DNA from: Streptomyces sp. NRRL F-5126
GTDB taxonomy: Bacteria; Actinomycetota; Actinomycetes; Streptomycetales; Streptomycetaceae
Assembly: GCF_000721265.1 (NCBI RefSeq)
Contig: NZ_JOFZ01000001.1
Coordinates: 682,001-746,000 of the forward strand
Direction of reading: 5' to 3'
DNA length: 64,000 nt
The notes beneath the pieces are model-generated. The model worked only from the letters and a program-made list of their open reading frames with translations. It did not search any database and was not told the origin of the DNA. Positions 36,783 through 45,062 of this stretch are shown piece after piece. Every line of letters begins with the position of its first letter. Position 1 is the first letter of the stretch. The position numbers and the translations under genes were made by a program.

Positions 36783-37952
36783 CTACTCCCCTGCCTTGTC
36801 CTCTTCCCCGGGATCCGCCTGAGCGTCGAGGGCGTATGGGTGGACATACCTGCCTTCGTTGAAGGGGGTGAACCAGCTGTTGATGCCCATGGGCGCAATC
36901 CCCAGAAACGCGAAGGCCGGGTCCTCGTCGATCCCGTCCGCCGCGTCGTCGTACAGCCACTCGTGATCCATGTCCTCGTAGACCTGATCGGCAAATGAGT
37001 CGAGCGCTGACGAGGTGCCCGGGTCGAGCAGTCCGTACAGGTCCAGGGTGACCTTCGCCTGTCTCAGCAGCAGTCTGAGCAGCAACTCCTCCGCGACACA
37101 ACTGAGCTGCTCGAACGTTCCCTGGGTGAAGCGGGTGGTCAGGGCGATCGCGGTGACGAGGAACCGCCGGGCGAACAATGAGTCGTACTGCAACGCGTAG
37201 CGGTCCGGCAGTTCTTCAAGAAGCCAGAACGGGCGCTCGCTCTCGGCCACCGTGGTCTTGTACTGCGTGAGGGTCTGCAGATCCTGGAAGAGTTCGTCCA
37301 CGAGGAGGTGGGTGCCGTAGACCATCGCGCCGGCGGCAAGTCGGGCGGCCTCAGCGGATACACCGAGGTCGAATGAGTCCTCCTCGGCTTCTTCCCGATC
37401 CTCCTCGCTGACGGCTCCGAACATGTCAGGGCCGAAAGCTTTGAGCTCGTCGGCCATGGAGTTGAGCTTGACCCGCATTGCGGCGTTCTCGGCAGTCTGA
37501 TCCTCCTCGGTCCAAGCGCCCGGGCCCTGACCTTGGATCGGCTGCGCGTGAAGCTCCCGACGAGATGCCGGATCGTCGGGTGGGACGTCGGGACCGTCTG
37601 CCGCGTCGAGGCTCTCCTTCGCCAACTCGGGGTGCAACTCGACCTCGCACCGCTCGACGGTCCACTCCGACAGCAGATCCGAACGCTCCAGAAGCTCGCC
37701 CACCACAGATCCGACAGCCTCCTCGGCAAACTCCAGCGAGGGAGCATCGACGAAGACCTTCAGCAGGGCCCCGCCGGGGTACACCGCCACGATCGAGTCG
37801 AGAAGGTCGACCTCCAGACCGTCCGGCCCCTCGATGGCATCGACCGACGCAAAACCCTCTTCGAGCAGGGCCACCGCACCCGTACGTTGCAGAGGATCCA
37901 TCTCCGTACTGCCTTCGGGGATCTGCGCGTCCACAGTCACGACGTAAGTCAC
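36783..37952 (-). CDS. Acidic protein of unknown function carried by the element
   Basis: A soluble protein of about 389 residues that I do not recognise. The N-terminus has a short beta-strand-like VTYVVTVDAQIPEG and a strongly acidic segment; residues 190-330 are helical (MRVKLNSMADELKAFGPDMF, LAAGAMVYGTHLLVDELFQDL, FEQLSCVAEELLLRLLLRQAKV). The C-terminus is very acidic (YDDAADGIDEDPAF). The start GTG at 37952 is tentative. It lies alone between the attachment site and the integrase, a place where cargo genes such as defence or toxin genes often sit; no such motif is visible here. Confidence 0.6.
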   Translation of the reverse strand: MTYVVTVDAQIPEGSTEMDPLQRTGAVALLEEGFASVDAIEGPDGLEVDLLDSIVAVYPGGALLKVFVDAPSLEFAEEAVGSVVGELLERSDLLSEWTVERCEVELHPELAKESLDAADGPDVPPDDPASRRELHAQPIQGQGPGAWTEEDQTAENAAMRVKLNSMADELKAFGPDMFGAVSEEDREEAEEDSFDLGVSAEAARLAAGAMVYGTHLLVDELFQDLQTLTQYKTTVAESERPFWLLEELPDRYALQYDSLFARRFLVTAIALTTRFTQGTFEQLSCVAEELLLRLLLRQAKVTLDLYGLLDPGTSSALDSFADQVYEDMDHEWLYDDAADGIDEDPAFAFLGIAPMGINSWFTPFNEGRYVHPYALDAQADPGEEDKAGE

Positions 37953-38055
37953 ACGCCCCAGCGTGGCAGGACAGCACTGCCGAACGAGGGAAAACGGCCT
38001 GATTGGCAGGTTGGGGGCAGAGCACCTGGATTCTGCCCCCAACTCGACCGCGCCC

Positions 38056-39204
38056 TTACGCCTCGCGAGGCTTCTTGCTCCCAGTGCTCTGAGCACGCTG
38101 GGCACGCACCCGCGTGTCGATGGCCGACGCCACCTCCCGCTGCCGCTCCCCGTCGGAGTGCTGGTAGATCAGCGCGGCCTTCTCCGAGGACTGGCCGGCG
38201 CGCACCATCGTGTCCTTGAGCGTGGCGCCCGACTGGGTGGACAGGGTGTGGCCGGTGTGGCGGAGGTCGTAGAAGCGGAAGCCCTCCGGCAGTCCGACCT
38301 TCGTCCGCGCCCTGCGCCACTTCCGGCCGAACGTGGACCGTCGGAACGGCGCACCCTTCTCGCCGACGAAGACGAGCCCGTCGGGCTCCTTCTCGGCGAA
38401 CCACTTCAGGTGCCGCTCGACCTCTACGTACAGGAAGGCCGGGAGGAAGACAGTGCGCCTGCCCGCCATCGACTTCGTGTCGCCCTCGACCCTGCGGCCG
38501 GTGGCCAGCTCAGGAGCGGCCTCGCGGATCTTGACCGCGAGGGGGTCGAGTGTGACATCAGGACGGCGCAGAGCCGCCTGCTCCTCCGGGCGCATCGGCC
38601 CATAGGCGCCGAAGTACACCATCAGCCGCCACCTCGGTCCCATGGCATCCGCGAGCGCGTCGACCTGTTCCACGGTGGCCGTCGGGCGCTCCCCCGCCTT
38701 CTCGCTGCCGGCGCCCCTGATCCTGCACGGGTTGCGGCGGATCAGCTCGTCGTCGGCGGCCGTCTCCATGATGGCCTTGAGGAGGCGGTACGCCTTGGCG
38801 ACGGTCGTCGCGCCGGTTGCCTCCAGCCGCTCGGCCCGCCAGGTGCGCACAACAGGCGGCGTGATGTCGTCCAGGTTCACCGAGGCGAACGTGGGCAGCA
38901 GGTGCAACCGCAGGAGCCTGCGGTACAGCTCCTCCGTGGTGGCCGAGAGCCCACGCTCCTCGATCCACCGCACCGCGTACGCGGCGAAGTTCACCTTGCC
39001 CGCGTCGGGGTCCACCCAGTGATTGCGCTCGATGTCGGCCTGGGTGAGCGTGAGCCAGGTCTGGGCGTCGGTGCGCGTCGGGAAGGTCTCCGGCGCTTTG
39101 CGGCGGTTGCCGTCCGGGGCCCAGTAGCGTGCCTGCCACCGTCCTGAGGGGAGCTGCCTGACGGTGCCGAACTCCCGCCGCCTCTGCGGCCTGCGGCCCG
39201 CCAT
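38056..39204 (-). CDS. int: Tyrosine site-specific integrase
   Basis: A 382-residue phage-type integrase. It has an N-terminal AP2-like arm-binding part (GTVRQLPSGRWQARYWAPDG), a SAM-like core-binding domain (about 70-170), and a catalytic domain with Arg in GPMRPEEQAALR, His-x-x-Arg region YDLRHTGHT, and the nucleophile Tyr in AALIYQHS. The usual GH before it is GQ (RAGQSSEK), a variant common in Streptomyces elements. It should recombine the element with the tRNA-Gly gene. The ATG shares one base with the excisionase stop (TGATG), so the two are coupled. Confidence 0.95.
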   Translation of the reverse strand: MAGRRPQRRREFGTVRQLPSGRWQARYWAPDGNRRKAPETFPTRTDAQTWLTLTQADIERNHWVDPDAGKVNFAAYAVRWIEERGLSATTEELYRRLLRLHLLPTFASVNLDDITPPVVRTWRAERLEATGATTVAKAYRLLKAIMETAADDELIRRNPCRIRGAGSEKAGERPTATVEQVDALADAMGPRWRLMVYFGAYGPMRPEEQAALRRPDVTLDPLAVKIREAAPELATGRRVEGDTKSMAGRRTVFLPAFLYVEVERHLKWFAEKEPDGLVFVGEKGAPFRRSTFGRKWRRARTKVGLPEGFRFYDLRHTGHTLSTQSGATLKDTMVRAGQSSEKAALIYQHSDGERQREVASAIDTRVRAQRAQSTGSKKPREA

Positions 39205-39422
39205 CAGGCGACCTTCCTAAAGCTCGAACGCGCTTCGCGGAGCGTCGGAACGGTGCGTTCTGCGACGTACTCGGCCAGGACGCTCTCGGGTATCCGTACA
39301 GGCTTGCCGAGCTTGACGTAGCGGATTCGGCGCTCCTGGATGAGCCGGCGGATGAAGCGGACACCGGTACCGAGGCGTTCGGCGGCTTGCTCCACGGTGA
39401 GGAGGGTGTCGGTTGTGGTCAC
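39204..39422 (-). CDS. xis: Excisionase / helix-turn-helix DNA-binding protein
   Basis: A protein of about 72 residues with a MerR-like winged HTH of the excisionase type: TVEQAAERLGTGVRFIRRLIQERRIRYVKLGKPVRIPESVLAEYV. Such proteins bend DNA at the attachment sites and bias the integrase to excision. GTG at 39422 is chosen as the most family-like start; the frame is open to 39518. It is directly upstream of the integrase with TGATG overlap. Confidence 0.85.
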   Translation of the reverse strand: MTTTDTLLTVEQAAERLGTGVRFIRRLIQERRIRYVKLGKPVRIPESVLAEYVAERTVPTLREARSSFRKVA

Positions 39423-39610
39423 CTCCCGCTGCGGCTGGGAGCGCTGAGTGGGGACGTGCGGTATCGCCGAGTGGCGCAAGAGCGTGCTCCAGGTTCTGGC
39501 CGGTAGGCAGAGCGGCAACTCTGCTTCGGCCTCGTGGCGTTCAGGGATGGGACGGGTGGTACGGCCTCAGCGAGGGTCTGCGATCTCGCTGCGGCTGGTG
39601 TCGCGGACGG

Positions 39611-40102
39611 CTATGCTTCGGCGTCGGATCCGGGGCCGTACTCGTCATTGACCTTCATGACCTCGCCGGCAATGGCGTTGGACACCATCACGTCCGCCTC
39701 CTCGCGGATGTCCGGGTGTTCGGCGAGGTAGGCATCGAGTTGGTCGCGCGCTCTCCGGGCCTCGTGGTTGGCTCGGTGAGAGGCTCTGTACGTGGCAACG
39801 ACGTTGTCGATCAGCTCCATGGCGCGGCCCATGGTCGCCAGGCCGGGTGGCCCGACGAAGTTGCTGAGCGCCACGCCGAAGATCTCGGCGAAACCGATGG
39901 CCTCGTCGAGGTTGATGCGCCGCTTGCGGTTTTCGATGCGCCAGACAGCGGACGGGTTCATGTCGAAGCCGGCGTCGTTGAGGCGGTCGGACACGACCGT
40001 TGTGCTCCAACCCCGCTTCTCTCGCTCCAGCTTGACCCGCGTAGCGGCGTTCTCCTCGCCGCTGAGGAGCACCCCCTGCGAGGTTCCGTCATCATCCGGC
40101 AT
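39611..40102 (-). CDS. XRE-family regulator of the element
   Basis: A 163-residue protein with an N-terminal HTH (VKLEREKRGWSTTVVSDRLNDAGFDMNPSAVWRIENRKRRINLDEAIGFAEIFGV spans residues 23-78) and a C-terminal helical part (RARDQLDAYLAEHPDIREEADVM). It probably acts as the repressor controlling the element's replication/transfer genes. It is divergent from the DUF3631 gene; between them lies a nested inverted repeat (40152-40217) that is its best operator candidate. Confidence 0.85.
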   Translation of the reverse strand: MPDDDGTSQGVLLSGEENAATRVKLEREKRGWSTTVVSDRLNDAGFDMNPSAVWRIENRKRRINLDEAIGFAEIFGVALSNFVGPPGLATMGRAMELIDNVVATYRASHRANHEARRARDQLDAYLAEHPDIREEADVMVSNAIAGEVMKVNDEYGPGSDAEA

Positions 40103-40151
40103 GTCTTGCCCTCTCGAATTCCGCGCTCACCGCCGGTTTTGCGGCATGCCA

Positions 40152-40217
40152 CAACAGTAACATCACTTCTGCGGATCGCATAGCTCTATGCGATTCGCAC
40201 AGCTCGTGGTACTGTTG
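40152..40217. promoter_or_regulatory. Nested inverted repeats, probable repressor operator
   Basis: The inner palindrome ATCGCATAG-CT-CTATGCGAT (40175-40194) is perfect and extends to TGCG...CGCA with one mismatch on each side. The outer arms CAACAGTA (40152-40159) and TACTGTTG (40210-40217) enclose it symmetrically. The region is AT-rich and lies between the divergent repressor and transfer genes. Confidence 0.75.
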
Positions 40218-40236
40218 ATCTCCCCACGAGACCGCT

Positions 40237-40310
40237 GGGATCCGCTGAGGCGCGTCCTCAGCGGATCCCCGACATGCAGAAAGCCCCCCGGTGATGCGAC
40301 ACCGAGGGGC
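40237..40310 (+). terminator. Two consecutive strong hairpins in the leader of the DUF3631 gene
   Basis: Hairpin 1 is a perfect 14-bp stem (40237-40250 and 40256-40269, loop CGCGT). Hairpin 2 has 11-bp arms with one mismatch (40283-40293 and 40300-40310). They sit between the operator and the ATG at 40402, so they may attenuate transcription into the transfer genes. Confidence 0.65.
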
Positions 40311-40401
40311 TCACAACGCAAACCTCAAGCCGCCCATCCCTGAACGACCGACCTGCGAGGCCGGGATTGCCGTCCCATTGGCCCGCAAGCAGAGGAGCTT
40401 C

Positions 40402-41633
40402 ATGTCCAGTATGGACGATCCCACCCCGACCGCGCCATCCCCTCAGGTCAACGCCTGCGCTGGGCCGCCCGCGGCGGTACCGGGCCGACCCGCCGAGGAA
40501 GTAGCACCTGAGGCAGCCGACACCTCCGCCTCGACATCCGACGGGGAGCGCGTACTGGTGGAGTTGCGAGAGCAGATCCGCCGGTACGTCGTGCTGCCGA
40601 GCGAAGAAGCGTTCACGGCCGTGACGCTGTGGGTCGCCGCGACCCACTTGCAGACGGCGTGGCAGCACGCGCCACGGTTGGCCGTGGTGGGCCCGGCGAA
40701 ACGGTGCGGGAAGTCGCGGTTGCTGGATGTGATCACGGAGAGCGTGCACGATCCGCTGATCACGGTCAACGCCTCTGCCGCCGCGGTGTTCCGGTCGATC
40801 ACCAGCACCCCGCCCACGCTGCTGGTCGACGAGGCCGACACACTCTTCGGTTCCGCGAAGGTCGCGGAGAAGAACGAGGAGATGCGCGGTCTGCTCAACG
40901 CGGGGCATCAGCGCAACAGGCCCACCCTGCGGGTCTGCGGGCCCAATCACGAGGTGGCGAAGTTCCCGACCTTCGCCATGGCAGCTCTCGCGGGCATCGG
41001 CGACCTGCCCGACACGATCATGGACCGGTCGGTCGTCATCCGGATGCGCCGCCGCAGGCCGGGCGAGAACGTGGCGGAGTTCCGCACCTTCCGTGACACC
41101 CCGCCCCTGCACTCCCTTCGCGATCGGCTCGTCGCCTGGCTGACTCCGCTTCACACCGAGGCGATGGAACTGACCCCGGCCATGCCGGTCCAGGACCGCG
41201 CGGCTGACACCTGGCAGCCGCTGGTGTCGGTCGCCGACCTCGCGGGCGGATCCTGGCCCGACTCGGCGCGGACCGCCTGCCGGCTCATGACCGAGCGCGA
41301 GGCCGCCCAAGAACAGGACAGCGGCAGCCTGAGCATCCGCCTCCTGGCAGACGTCCGGCGCGCCTTCGCCACCGAGGGCAACCCGCCGGCGCTTCGCACC
41401 AGCCGTCTCCTCGACGTCCTCAACCAGGACGCCGAGACGCCATGGCCGGAGTACACCAGCAAGGGCCTGACGCCCGAGGACTGCAGATCCTGCTCAACGA
41501 GTACGGCATCAGGTCCGCGGTCCGCCGCTTCCACGGCAACGTCCAGGCCCGGGGCTATGCCCGTCTGGATTTCGCCGACTCCTGGGCCCGCTACTGCCCC
41601 GAGCCAGTCCCGGAAGTCCCTACCGGCGCCTGA
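40402..41633 (+). pseudogene. DUF3631 ATPase of the element, with a -1 frameshift near 41479
   Basis: A DUF3631-type P-loop protein. It has Walker A VVGPAKRCGKSRLLDVI, Walker B PTLLVDEADTLFG and an arginine-rich sensor area (MDRSVVIRMRRRR). ATG at 40402 follows AGAGGAG. At about 41478-41480 (CCCGAGGACTGC) the frame shifts: the 5' frame reads TPEDCRSC and loses family similarity, while the next frame reads GLQILLNEYGIRSAVRRF... ARYCPEP, the expected DUF3631 C-terminus, and stops at 41633. Restoring one G would give TPEGLQILLNEYG. It may be a real mutation or a sequencing error. These ATPases occur in actinomycete mobile elements, perhaps in replication. Confidence 0.85.
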
Positions 41634-41638
41634 CCCGA

Positions 41639-41769
41639 CACGACCCGTCACGACTCGTCTCCGCGCAGGTCAGCGCAGTGACGGGTCGTGGGGCGGTGAC
41701 GAGTCGACCCGATGCCACCGTCCCACCCGTACCTGCCCTGACCAGGCATGCGACGAGTCGCGACGGGTC
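41639..41769. repeat. Iteron-like array of six GACGRGTC sites
   Basis: GACGRGTC occurs on the minus strand at 41642-41649 and 41652-41659, and on the plus strand at 41680-41687, 41698-41705, 41752-41759 and 41762-41769. The outer pairs are spaced exactly 10 bp and face opposite ways. CACGACCCGTCAC (41639-41651) and GTGACGGGTCGTG (41678-41690) form a perfect 13-bp inverted repeat. It fills the gap after the DUF3631 gene and is a candidate origin or regulatory array. Confidence 0.8.
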
Positions 41770-41867
41770 TCGCCACCCGTCCCCAGGCCACGCCGCCCCC
41801 ACCTCCGTACCTCTGGAGCGCTTCCCCCTTGCCTTCTCCGCTGCCCGCCCCCTCATCCACCGCATCG

Positions 41868-42620
41868 ATGGCCCTGACCACAGCGATCAGGGCGGGTGTC
41901 GCACTGCTGGCCATCTCGGCCTTCGCGCTCTCCTACGACGCCCTGCGCCAGATGGCCGCCGCCAGCCAGATCCACCCGGTGCTCACCTATGCCTTCCCGC
42001 TCGTCATCGACGGCTTCATCGCCATCGGGATCGGCGCCCTTCTCGTCCTACGTACCGCGCCCCTGCCCGCCCGCCTCTACGTCTGGGCGCTGGTCGGCCT
42101 CGCCACCGCCACAAGCATCTGGGCCAACGTCCTGCACGCCATACGCCTCAACCAGCAGACCCGCCACAACGGCCTGGCCCTCGACAACATCACCGTCGGC
42201 GTCATCTCCGCCATCGCCCCACTCGCCCTGGCCGGAGCCGTCCACCTCTACCTCCTCATCGCCCGCCACCACGTCAGCGCCGACCGCCACAACAACCAGG
42301 GCCACAAACCCGACACGGACAAGAACGACAGTGAGACGGCCACGCCTCTCGCCACGAGCGCGGAGGACGAGGCGCGACCGGTCACAGAGCAGGCGGCGGT
42401 GCCTGCGCCACGGACGGGAAGCGCCCAGCCGAGCCTGCCCATGGAGCACGCCATCGACATCGCCCGCACGGCTCCCCTCGGGCGAGGCGACCGCGTCTCG
42501 CGCCGCAACATCGAGAAGGCCATCCGCGACAAGGGATTCGCCATCTCCCGAAGCCGCCTGGACAAGGTCAAGGACGCGCTGCAGGCCGAGCTCGACGAGA
42601 ACAGCGCAAGCACCGGCTGA
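41868..42620 (+). CDS. DUF2637 membrane protein with C-terminal HTH-like domain
   Basis: A protein of about 250 residues. It has four transmembrane helices in residues 1-130 (TAIRAGVALLAISAFALSY, YAFPLVIDGFIAIGIGALL, LYVWALVGLATATSIWANV, VISAIAPLALAGAVHLYLL), the DUF2637 pattern seen in Streptomyces mobile elements, then a charged linker and a small C-terminal helical domain (VSRRNIEKAIRDKGFAISRSRLDKVKDAL) that may bind DNA. It is probably a spread/transfer-associated protein. The start is uncertain: ATG 41868 has no good ribosome site; TTG at 41828 follows GGAG. Confidence 0.75.
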   Translation: MALTTAIRAGVALLAISAFALSYDALRQMAAASQIHPVLTYAFPLVIDGFIAIGIGALLVLRTAPLPARLYVWALVGLATATSIWANVLHAIRLNQQTRHNGLALDNITVGVISAIAPLALAGAVHLYLLIARHHVSADRHNNQGHKPDTDKNDSETATPLATSAEDEARPVTEQAAVPAPRTGSAQPSLPMEHAIDIARTAPLGRGDRVSRRNIEKAIRDKGFAISRSRLDKVKDALQAELDENSASTG

Positions 42621-42671
42621 CCCCGCACGGCCCCCATCCAGCACCAGCACCCACCGCGCCCAGGAGCCCAG

Positions 42672-43319
42672 TTGCACCACGTCGAACACGAACCCCAAGC
42701 CGCACAGAAGCAGATCACCCGCACCCCGGAACCAGGCGGAGCAAGGTATGGCGTTGGACCGTCCAAGGGCCGGTCCAACGCGGTGTCCTCCGCCCCGGGG
42801 GTGGCGGAGGACATCGGGCACCGGGGGGTGCCCGAGCAGGACCAGCCCGCCGACGCCACCAGCGCTCTGCCACCGCGTGCCGCCGAAGCCGCCGCGCTGC
42901 ACCGAGTCGCCCGACGCCGCCGACGCAAAGAGACCCAGCGCAAAGAGCGCGTCGACGTCCGCTACAGCAGTGACGAGAAAGCCGCCATCCTCGCCATGGC
43001 GCGCTCGCTCAACATCGCTGCCGCCCACTACGTCGGCGCCGTCGTCATGACCCACCTGCTCGGCGGCCTCGCCCTGCGGGGCCAGCGCACCCAGCTCGAC
43101 GACTACATTGACGAACTGACAGCCCTGCGCCGCGAGGTCGCCAAGATCGGCCACAACATCAACCAGATCGCCAAGAAACTCAACTCCGGCGACTGTCCAC
43201 ACCCTGGGGATACCGCGCTGCTCGCGCAGGCCGAGCGCTCCCTCGGCGCGGTCGGCAGCACCGTCCGCCACATCGCGGTGGCCACAAACCAGGCCGCCGC
43301 CACAAAGGGCCCGCAGTGA
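42672..43319 (+). CDS. mobC: MobC-type relaxosome accessory protein
   Basis: A 215-residue protein. The C-terminal half has the MobC pattern: RKERVDVRYSSDEKAAILAMA, HYVGAVVMTHLLGG and the conserved IGHNINQIAKKLNSG. MobC helps the relaxase open DNA at the transfer origin. TTG at 42672 is the likely start because AGGAG lies five bases upstream; GTG at 42801 or 42828 are alternatives that would place the three hairpins at 42751-42833 outside the coding region. The end overlaps the relaxase start as GTGA (43316-43319). Confidence 0.82.
   Translation: MHHVEHEPQAAQKQITRTPEPGGARYGVGPSKGRSNAVSSAPGVAEDIGHRGVPEQDQPADATSALPPRAAEAAALHRVARRRRRKETQRKERVDVRYSSDEKAAILAMARSLNIAAAHYVGAVVMTHLLGGLALRGQRTQLDDYIDELTALRREVAKIGHNINQIAKKLNSGDCPHPGDTALLAQAERSLGAVGSTVRHIAVATNQAAATKGPQ
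42751..42833. other. Three consecutive perfect hairpins, candidate oriT
   Basis: Arms: GCGTTGGACCG/CGGTCCAACGC (42751-42761, 42771-42781), TCCTCCGCC/GGCGGAGGA (42786-42794, 42803-42811) and GGGCACC/GGTGCCC (42816-42822, 42827-42833). All pair perfectly. Inverted repeats just before mob genes are typical of transfer origins. They lie in the presumed MobC N-terminal coding part. Confidence 0.55.
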
Positions 43320-45025
43320 TCGCGAAGATCAGCAATGGCAAGAGCACCGCTGGCCTCGTCCGCTACCTCTTCGGCCCCGGCCGCGCCAACGAGCACACCG
43401 ACCCCCACCTCGTAGCCTCCTGGGACGGCTTCGCACCCGACCCCGGCCGCACCGACGACACCGCAGCCAGCAGGAAGCTCCTCGTGGCCGACCTCGACCT
43501 GCGCGTCAAGCAAGCCCAGCGCCTCGGCCGTGCACCGAAGCAACACGTGTGGCACTGCTCGCTCCGTGCCGCACCCGGAGACCGCGTACTCACCGACGAC
43601 GACTGGGCGGCCATCGCCCGCCGTGTCGTCGCGGCCACCGGGATCGCGCCGGCGGACGACCCGGACGGCTGCCGTTGGATCGCCGTCCGGCACGCCGACG
43701 ACCACATCCACATCGCCGCCACCAAAGTCCGAGGAGACCTCCGGCCAGCCCGTCACTGGAACGACTACCTCACCGCCGACAAGGAACTCGCCGCGGTGGA
43801 GAAGGAGTACGGCCTCCAGGAGGTAAGGCGCGGCGACCGCACCGCGGCCCGGCGCCCCACACGCGCGGAGGAAGAGAAGGCCCACCGCACCGGCCGCACC
43901 GGCACTCCCCGCGCACGGCTGCGTGCCACGATTCGCACCGTGGTGTCCGTCTCCGCGGATCCGGAGGAATTCCTCCGCCTCCTCGACGGTGTCGAGGGCG
44001 TGGTGGTCGACATCCAACGTTTCCCCTCCGGCGACGTACGCGGCTACAAGGTAGCCGTCGAAGGTGACACCAACGCCTCGGGCGAACCCGTCTGGTTCTC
44101 CGGCTCCACACTCGCCCCCGACCTGTCCTTCCCCAAGATCCGCGAACGCCTCTCCACCGTCGAGGCGCAGCCCAGCGCCGAACCCCGCGCCCACCGCAAG
44201 GCCGACCCCTGGCACCAGGCCACCGCCGCAGCCGAGCGCATCCCCCATCGCCTGGAACGAGGCGACGGCGCCATCGCCCAAGCGCACATCGCGGCTCTCG
44301 GCGAGGCACTCGACGCCCTTCCTCTCCTCGTATCAGTCGAGTTTCGACCGGCACTCCAGCAGGCGGCCGCCACGTTCGAACGGGCCACCCGCTCCCGCAT
44401 CCGGGCAGAACACGACCAGGCTCGCGCTCTGCGCGGAGCGATCCGCGCGCTGCGTACCTCCCCCACCTCGGGCGACGGGCTGGCGATGTTCCTCGACGTC
44501 GCCGTCCTCGTCGTCATCGCCACCGCGCGCTGGCACCGACTCCACCAACACGACCAGCAGGTCGCTGCCGCTCAACAGGCCCTTGTCCACCTGCAAGCAG
44601 CCTCCCGGCAAGCGGCTGCCGCGCCACTGGCAGCTCTGAGCCGGCGGAAGCCGCCCGTGCCCGTCGTCGAACGCCACGCTCAACACATCCGCTCGGCGGT
44701 GCCCGAGCTGGCAGAACGCATCCTCGACGATCCGGCCTGGCCTGCTCTGGCCGCGTCCCTCGCACAGGCGGAGGCCGCAGGACACCGGCCCGTGGCTCTC
44801 CTGGAACGGGCCGTTTCCACCCGAAGCCTGGACGACGCCCGATCTCCGGCCCGGACCCTCACCTGGCGCATCCGCCGCCAGGCGCATCACACGCCACCCA
44901 GCGCGCGAGCCATCGCCGCCCAGACGCGCAGCACCCGCCGGATACCGCCCACGCACTCCCCGCGTCCACTGGCATCGGCTGCCCCGCCACATGGCTATGC
45001 GGGACATCCCGGGCGCCACAGGTGA
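43316..45025 (+). CDS. Relaxase / mobilization nuclease
   Basis: A 569-residue relaxase. The N-terminal domain has MIAKISNGKSTAGLVRYLFG, HVWHCSLRAAPGDR and the metal-binding motif RHADDHIHIAAT; catalytic Tyr candidates are in VRYLFG. The middle (RHWNDYLTADKELAAVEKEYGL) is typical of MOB_Q/VirD2-like actinomycete relaxases. The C-terminal 250 residues are helical with one hydrophobic segment (GLAMFLDVAVLVVIATARW). It nicks and covalently binds the transfer origin of the element for conjugation with helper functions. It overlaps mobC as GTGA. Confidence 0.92.
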   Translation: MIAKISNGKSTAGLVRYLFGPGRANEHTDPHLVASWDGFAPDPGRTDDTAASRKLLVADLDLRVKQAQRLGRAPKQHVWHCSLRAAPGDRVLTDDDWAAIARRVVAATGIAPADDPDGCRWIAVRHADDHIHIAATKVRGDLRPARHWNDYLTADKELAAVEKEYGLQEVRRGDRTAARRPTRAEEEKAHRTGRTGTPRARLRATIRTVVSVSADPEEFLRLLDGVEGVVVDIQRFPSGDVRGYKVAVEGDTNASGEPVWFSGSTLAPDLSFPKIRERLSTVEAQPSAEPRAHRKADPWHQATAAAERIPHRLERGDGAIAQAHIAALGEALDALPLLVSVEFRPALQQAAATFERATRSRIRAEHDQARALRGAIRALRTSPTSGDGLAMFLDVAVLVVIATARWHRLHQHDQQVAAAQQALVHLQAASRQAAAAPLAALSRRKPPVPVVERHAQHIRSAVPELAERILDDPAWPALAASLAQAEAAGHRPVALLERAVSTRSLDDARSPARTLTWRIRRQAHHTPPSARAIAAQTRSTRRIPPTHSPRPLASAAPPHGYAGHPGRHR

Positions 45026-45062
45026 CCCGACGCCGCAAACCGCAGAACGTCTCGGGGAAGTC

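Larger units (their letters stand above)
36467..45025. mobile_element. Integrative mobilizable element next to tRNA-Gly (right end not located)
   Basis: A typical actinomycete gene set: tyrosine integrase and excisionase facing the tRNA, an XRE repressor, a DUF3631 ATPase, a DUF2637 membrane protein, MobC and a relaxase. Base composition is less GC-rich than the core region to the left. The left end is taken as the tRNA 3' region. No duplicated tRNA 3' segment was found up to 64000, so the right limit given is only the end of the transfer genes; the true element may be larger. Confidence 0.8.

Noticed and set aside
41896..43050. A 384-codon plus-strand frame over the DUF2637 and mobC genes
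   Set aside because: Frame shadow rich in Ser/Pro/Thr; the membrane helices and MobC motifs are in the other frames.
44380..44400. CACCCGCTCC in the relaxase gene as a possible right attachment site
   Set aside because: Only ten bases match the tRNA end and they lie within coding sequence; too short to be a duplicated attachment core.
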